NCBI RefSeq assembly: GCF_021462225.1
Contig: NC_061817.1
Coordinates: 15,405,810 to 15,469,809 of the forward strand
DNA length: 64,000 nt
Origin: Girardinichthys multiradiatus
Taxonomy: Eukaryota; Chordata; Actinopteri; Cyprinodontiformes; Goodeidae
Direction of reading: 5' to 3'
The number at the start of each line of letters is the position of its first letter. The stretch's first letter is position 1. Positions 59,185-64,000 of the stretch are shown here, piece by piece. Made by a program: the position numbers and the translations under genes. The notes beneath the pieces are model-generated. The model saw only the letters and a program-made list of their open reading frames with translations, did no database searches and had not been told where the DNA came from.

Positions 59185-59520
59185 ACCTTGCAAAAGTATT
59201 CATACCCCATGAATTTATCCACGTTTGTCACATTACAACCAGAAAGCATTTAGTGGATTTGTTTTTGATCAACCAACACAAATTAGTCCCTTATTCAGGG
59301 TTTCTTAACATTCTATATGTCAAAATTAAATATTTATCAAGATTTAAATTTCAAAGATTTTCTGGGCGTTTGAGAATAAAAAGAATGCAGCTTTTTGGAT
59401 TTGATCACCTTTACGTTTCTCTGAACCATAAAGTACCAAGACGATGCGCTATGGTATTACTTAAACTTTTCCTAAGTTAAATCACGCTAAGATTAGTCAA
59501 ACCTGTACTAAATAATCCTT
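59185..59520 (+). mobile_element. Tc1-like end fragment
   Basis: It has the CCTTGCAAAAGTATTCATAC end, GTTTGTCACATTACAACCAG and GATCAACCAACACAAATTAG blocks. No transposase remains. Confidence 0.6.
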
Positions 59521-60879
59521 CACTAACATATTATTTAAAGCACCGCTTATCAGTTTTGGCCATCTTTATATTGTGAAAGTTCGACAATTAGGAAGAGTTG
59601 ACTAAACCAGACTCAGTTTAAAACTACAGACAGGTCCAATCTAAACCTCTGAACTAAAAAGGTCTAGATGCTAAAACATAAGAAAAACTCATCCTTTAAA
59701 GTATTTTAATGTTTATCTGTGAGTTATTTTTCTCATTAACTTTAAACAAGCCAATCAATACGTTTGTCAAACAGATCAAGATCAGATGTGGTGATTTAGA
59801 GGAAGAGAGTCAATGTAGGATTCACTTTGCTGCTTAGAAAGTCAGATTTATTTTATCTTTTAGATTACAAAAAAGGGATTAAAGTCTGGAAACTCAAACA
59901 TTTTTCCTCACTGTGTTTTTCCCTACAAATATCCAAACCTGGAAATTGATTAAAGCAAATTCCACACACTTCAGGACTGTGTAGGAACCTCGAGAAAATT
60001 AAGTTGGAAGAAAAACAAAACAGTGTTTTTATTTTTTTAATAAAGAAAAATCTACCAGCTTCCTTTTGCCTGCTTAAAAAAACCATCCCCGTATTTTTAT
60101 AGATCCGTGCAATTGAGTCATTATTTAAGGCGTGACATAAAGAAGGCAAACACTGAGACTAGATCAGACATATTAAAAATGTTTATTTCTGCTTACAAAT
60201 CTAAACAGGAAATGTATTTTCACATTAGACACAGGAATACAAAGTTTAAAAAATGAAGACACACAACCCATAAAACAGAAGTGGGAAACACAAGCCAATA
60301 TCAATTTGACAGAAGAGGATCAGGACAATATTTACCAACAAATATGGAAAGAAACATCTTCCTTAACATGGAGGGAGCATAGGTGGAAAAGATATTTCAT
60401 AAGTCCAGCTCAGATAAAACATCAAGGTACAAGATGTTGGCATGGATGTGGGGAAAGTGTTGCACATCATGTTCACATCTTCTGAAGCTGCTCTTCTATT
60501 GAGAACTATTGGATGGAGTTTAAACAATGTATGGACAAGATTCTTCCGATTCATCTCGGAATACTTCATATGTAAGGTAAAAAGAATCCAAATGTTACAA
60601 TGTTTAAAATCCTAATATTAGCAGGAAATGGTTAAAGACAGAAACACCAAATAAGGAAACTGGTTCGATGTGAAACATGATTGATATGTTATGGAGAAGC
60701 TGAGTTTTTCATGTACATTTGAGAGGTTGTGGAAAGGATGGATGAACTTTATTAAGCCAATTAGATCAGACTTTTTCTGAAAAAATATCTAAGACATTTC
60801 CCTGGTTATGCATCTTGTTCTGCTACCAATGTTGCGTTATTCATCTGTTGTTTAATTTTATTAGGTTATATATAAATAA

Positions 60880-61300
60880 AAGAAAAAGAAAAGCTTCCCC
60901 ACAGCATGATGCTGCCATCACCATGAATTGCAATGGGAACAGCATAATCAGAGTGATATACAGATGTTAAAAAGTTCACATTCTGTCTCATCTGACAAGA
61001 CCACCTTCTTTCGTGTGTCTGCTCTGTCCCTTACGTGGTTTGTGGTAAACTGCAAATGGACTTCTTCTGGCTTTCTTCTAACAATGGTTTTCTGCATGCC
61101 AGTCCTCCAGAAAGGTGGTATCTGTGGAGAGCTAACAGTTGTCCTGTCAACAGAGTCTTGCATCTGAGCTGTCAATCTCTGCAACTCCTCCAGAGTTAGC
61201 CTAGGCCCCCTGGCTGCCTCTGTGATTAACACACTCTCACCCCATCCTATCAGCTTAGGTGGCCAGCCATGTCCTAGTAGGCTTGCTGCAGAATATCGCA
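60880..61300 (-). mobile_element. Decayed Tc1-like transposase
   Basis: Antisense blocks are present: CCCCACAGCATGATGCTGCC, CATTCTGTCTCATCTGACAA, CAACTCCTCCAGAGTTAGCC and GGCCCCCTGGCTGCCTCTGT. They run from the catalytic domain to the helix-turn-helix. The frame is broken. Confidence 0.7.
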
Positions 61301-62339
61301 TTACAAAGACCTGCTTTAATTGTACCTAATGTTAGCTAAATATGTAAATAAAATGCTACTTATTATCTGGCATCTCTGACAGTGATGAAATGTGCTTCTC
61401 CCTCCACATCTGGCAGGTATCATGTAAAACTGATGTTATTCTAAGTAATTATTCTCACTTTCTTATTGTTCCCTGGAATGCTTAGAGAATTGTGCACATA
61501 AACAACCCTCCAACAAACCCAAACAGAATTCATTTACAACCTCCACATGTTAAAGTCGCCATATTCCTGCTTTTCTGTCGGCAGCTTTCTATTCTTCAGG
61601 CTAAACACAGAGGGCTCTTCAACAAACACGTCGGAGGCACAGATGTCTCACCGGAGTATGGATCAATCTCTGCTACCTTCAGGCTCTGTAGTCCATGTGT
61701 GCACAGCATGCAAACATGCACGCAACTTCCTACAGGAAAACAGAAAAAGTTCCAAATCCCATTTTCCCTTCTTGTACAGTCTACAGGAGGGAAACGAAAG
61801 AAAGGGATGGAATGAGACAAACATTTGCTTTCCTTGTTCCAGGAACAACATCCAAATGTAAGCTGAGAGGGAAATGTTTTGGAGTGACTCTTTCATTTCT
61901 CCTCTCTCTCTCCCTTTCTCTTAGCCCTTTCCTTCCTTCCTCTCCTTCCCCTCCCACTCCTCGCCACACACAAACTGCATTTGGCTCCCAGTTCAAACAA
62001 CAGCCAGTTTACCAAACTGGGATAAGCGGGTTGCCAAGAGAGACGCGGTCTCCGACTCCCAACCTGCTGTAAGAGTCAGTTTTCAGATCCTCATCAAAAA
62101 AGAAAATGTAAGCATCAGAGAAGCGATGGAAATCATTTCTGATTGTGACACAGCCACGTGTCTGATGCGCTAGCATGCCCACATGGAGAGAAATCCAGAA
62201 AAATCAGACCCAGGTTCCTCGATCGCAAATCGATAAAAGATGTACTGAAACGCTATCCAAAAAAAAAAAAGAAAGACAACACTGGTGAATGTCCAAAAGC
62301 AAACAAAATGTGAGACAAAAATCTCTGGGCTAAAAGTCA

Positions 62340-62361
62340 ACCCTGCATACACACTCACACA

Positions 62362-62397
<36 letters not shown>

Positions 62398-62398
62398 A
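62340..62398. repeat. CA microsatellite
   Basis: A long (CA)n run, about 40 bp uninterrupted. Confidence 0.95.
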
Positions 62399-62829
62399 CG
62401 AACACCTACACACACTCTGTGAACCCATCTGTTATACATCAGTGGTACTTGGAGCAGGGTTAGCTGACAGGGAATCTCTATTGATCTCTGGGTTTTATTC
62501 CCGACAAAACAAACGTAAAATTCCACTGTTCTATCCATCTCTGCTGCAACTAGCCAGGACTCTGAAACTGATAACCATTAATCCTGGCAGGAGAGGCCCT
62601 GAAACACACAGGCAAAGATGCACAGGGTTCATGTCTGCATGCACTCAGACTGAGAACATGTGGCTGAAAACTGCTCGGATTTTCCTTTGTTTTGGGATAC
62701 GTCCAAAAATCTGTTTTTCTTTCTGTGGCTGGAAGATTGGGATAAATACGAGTTATTATTTAGCACTTCAGTATGTAATCTGATCACTCTCTTGTGCATC
62801 TCCACATTACAATTATAACCATCATATAC

Positions 62830-63290
62830 ACTTACCAAAGTATTTAGACCCACTGAACTTTCCCTCATTTGGAACATTTACTCAACCACATACGTCGATG
62901 CGTTTTGTTGGGATCTTATCTGATGAACATGCAAATAATAAGGCAGAGTTTCAAAGAATTTACAAATGAAAATCTGGAAAAATGTAGTTCGGATTTGTAT
63001 TTAGCACTCCTGATTCAGAACTTTGTAGAACCACCTTTGAGTACAGCTGGAAGTCTCTTGACTTATATCTGTAGCAGCTTTGCGTCCAAGTTCAGGGTGA
63101 TTAACCTGCTGGAAGGTGAATCTACTCTGTCTTTTACAAGTCTCCTTCCAGAATTGCCCTGTATATCACTTCGTCCATATCCCAGTTATCCTCTGACCAG
63201 TTTACTTGTGCCTGCTGAAAAAGCTTCAAAGCATGATGCTGCCACCGCCATGTTTCACCATGGAGAAATGTCTTCAGGTGTTAGCTTTCC
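62830..63290 (-). mobile_element. Decayed Tc1-like element
   Basis: It has antisense text with CTTACCAAAGTATTTAGACC at the end, GTAGAACCACCTTTGAGTAC and AAAGCATGATGCTGCCACCG. A long chance reading frame (62869-63492, plus) crosses it but is not a gene. Confidence 0.65.
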
Positions 63291-63952
63291 ATGTAATGTC
63301 TGCACATTAACAGCAAAGTGGAACCAAAGTCAAATTCCTTGTTTGTGTGCACAAGCTTGGCCAATAAAGCCGATTCTGAAAATTGTCTCTCCTACACTGA
63401 AAAGTGGAAAATGGAGCTGCACAATAAACAAAAACCTAATTTTCACCAAGATGTCAGTGTGGAAAGGACAGCTTGGATGCAAAGTTTGGTAGGATGTTAT
63501 ATTTCAAGTGTCACACTGTCTGACTCTGCATATCAGGAGTATGTTTGGCTGGTTGGACAGACTCCAGCTGCCCTTTAATGCCCACCCCTGATACACACTT
63601 TAGTGGCTCAGATACTAAACCTCACCTGTAGTGCTGTATTCAAGCCCAACTAACCTGAGACCAAACAAAACCCAGACTAACACTTTGAGGGAGGCGAGAC
63701 AGAGTCAAAGACAAAACCAATGAGAGATCATTTACAATAATGCTGCTGTTGCTGCAAACATTCTAATAAATTCTGCCAGTGGCAGCTCATTATTAAGCTA
63801 GCCTGTAACAGCGCCCCAGACTCACTGCAGTGCCAGTTAGGTGCCACAACATTCAGATGAAGCCAAACTCTAGATGCTCCTTGTTCAATCAATTAAAAGG
63901 CTGGTAACAAGTTCAACAGACAAGCCAAGACACATTTGAAGAGCTCATACAC

Positions 63953-64000
63953 CAGCTGCAGACGGAGGCGGGGGAGGCGGCAGGTGGAGCCGGAGGACGC
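63953..64000 (-). CDS. tnrc18: Possible upstream tnrc18 coding exon, cut by the window edge
   Basis: The last 48 bases, read on the minus strand, give a proline-rich frame (HLPPPPPPSAAG) that ends one base into a codon before a GTGTAT donor. That is the phase needed to join E1, which starts with the last two bases of a Gly codon followed by DAFPAG. Human TNRC18 is also Pro/Gly-rich just before the matching point, as I remember it. The donor is not strong and the exon is truncated, so this is tentative. Confidence 0.4.

Larger units (their letters stand above)
56338..63952 (-). other. tnrc18: First intron in the window (upstream of E1)
   Basis: It contains several Tc1 remnants (56745-57660, 59185-59520, 60880-61300, 62830-63290) and CA repeats. 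I recognised no coding exon between E1 and the possible exon at 63953. Confidence 0.55.

Noticed and set aside
62869..63492. Plus-strand 207-codon frame
   Set aside because: It runs antisense through a decayed Tc1-like element and has no coherent protein signature.

Overview
This window is teleost fish nuclear DNA. One large, intron-rich, vertebrate-type gene on the minus strand covers most of it, and its introns are full of fish-type repeats: Tc1/mariner copies of several ages, a Ty3/gypsy-class LTR element, tRNA-derived SINE pieces, a hAT-like MITE and simple repeats. I saw no prokaryotic features. The exact species cannot be read from the sequence.

The gene is recognised as the orthologue of tnrc18 (trinucleotide repeat containing 18). 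I placed 28 coding exons by hand between 56337 (5' side) and 11157 (stop codon). Every junction keeps the reading frame, giving 2929 codons including the stop, close to the human protein length of about 2970 residues as I remember it. Only a short N-terminal part is missing. A partial exon touching the right edge (63953-64000) has the right phase to be the preceding exon. In order, the protein has a Ser/Arg/Asp/Glu-rich N-terminal half, Gln-rich and coiled-coil segments, AT-hook-like basic motifs, a Tudor-like region (about 26.5-18.3 kb), a poly-Ser/acidic tract and a C-terminal BAH domain ending at 11157. In human, the TNRC18 BAH domain reads H3K9me3 and helps silence endogenous retrotransposons.

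Layout by position: 1-6440 is intergenic or downstream DNA with old transposon pieces and no recognisable gene. 6440-11156 is a plausible long tnrc18 3' UTR. 11157-18962 holds the BAH, poly-Ser and Tudor-like exons. 18963-26390 is one intron carrying an LTR retrotransposon on the plus strand (19399-25627). 26391-34621 is an exon-dense block. 34622-46248 holds exons E4-E9, flanked by two nearly identical Tc1 elements in opposite orientation. 46249-56337 holds the large exon E3 with E1 and E2. 56338-64000 is the first intron, rich in decayed Tc1.

The most notable items are these. (1) The LTR element has its integrase upstream of reverse transcriptase (Gmr1-like order) and a SCAN-like capsid. 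(2) A 132-bp stretch of left flank is duplicated inside it, before the 3' LTR, in place of RNase H. (3) An uninterrupted 334-codon Tc1 transposase lies between complete inverted repeats with a TA duplication. (4) The inverted Tc1 pair brackets exons E5-E9 and predicts pre-mRNA hairpins, back-splicing or inversion. (5) One intron appears to use a GC donor.
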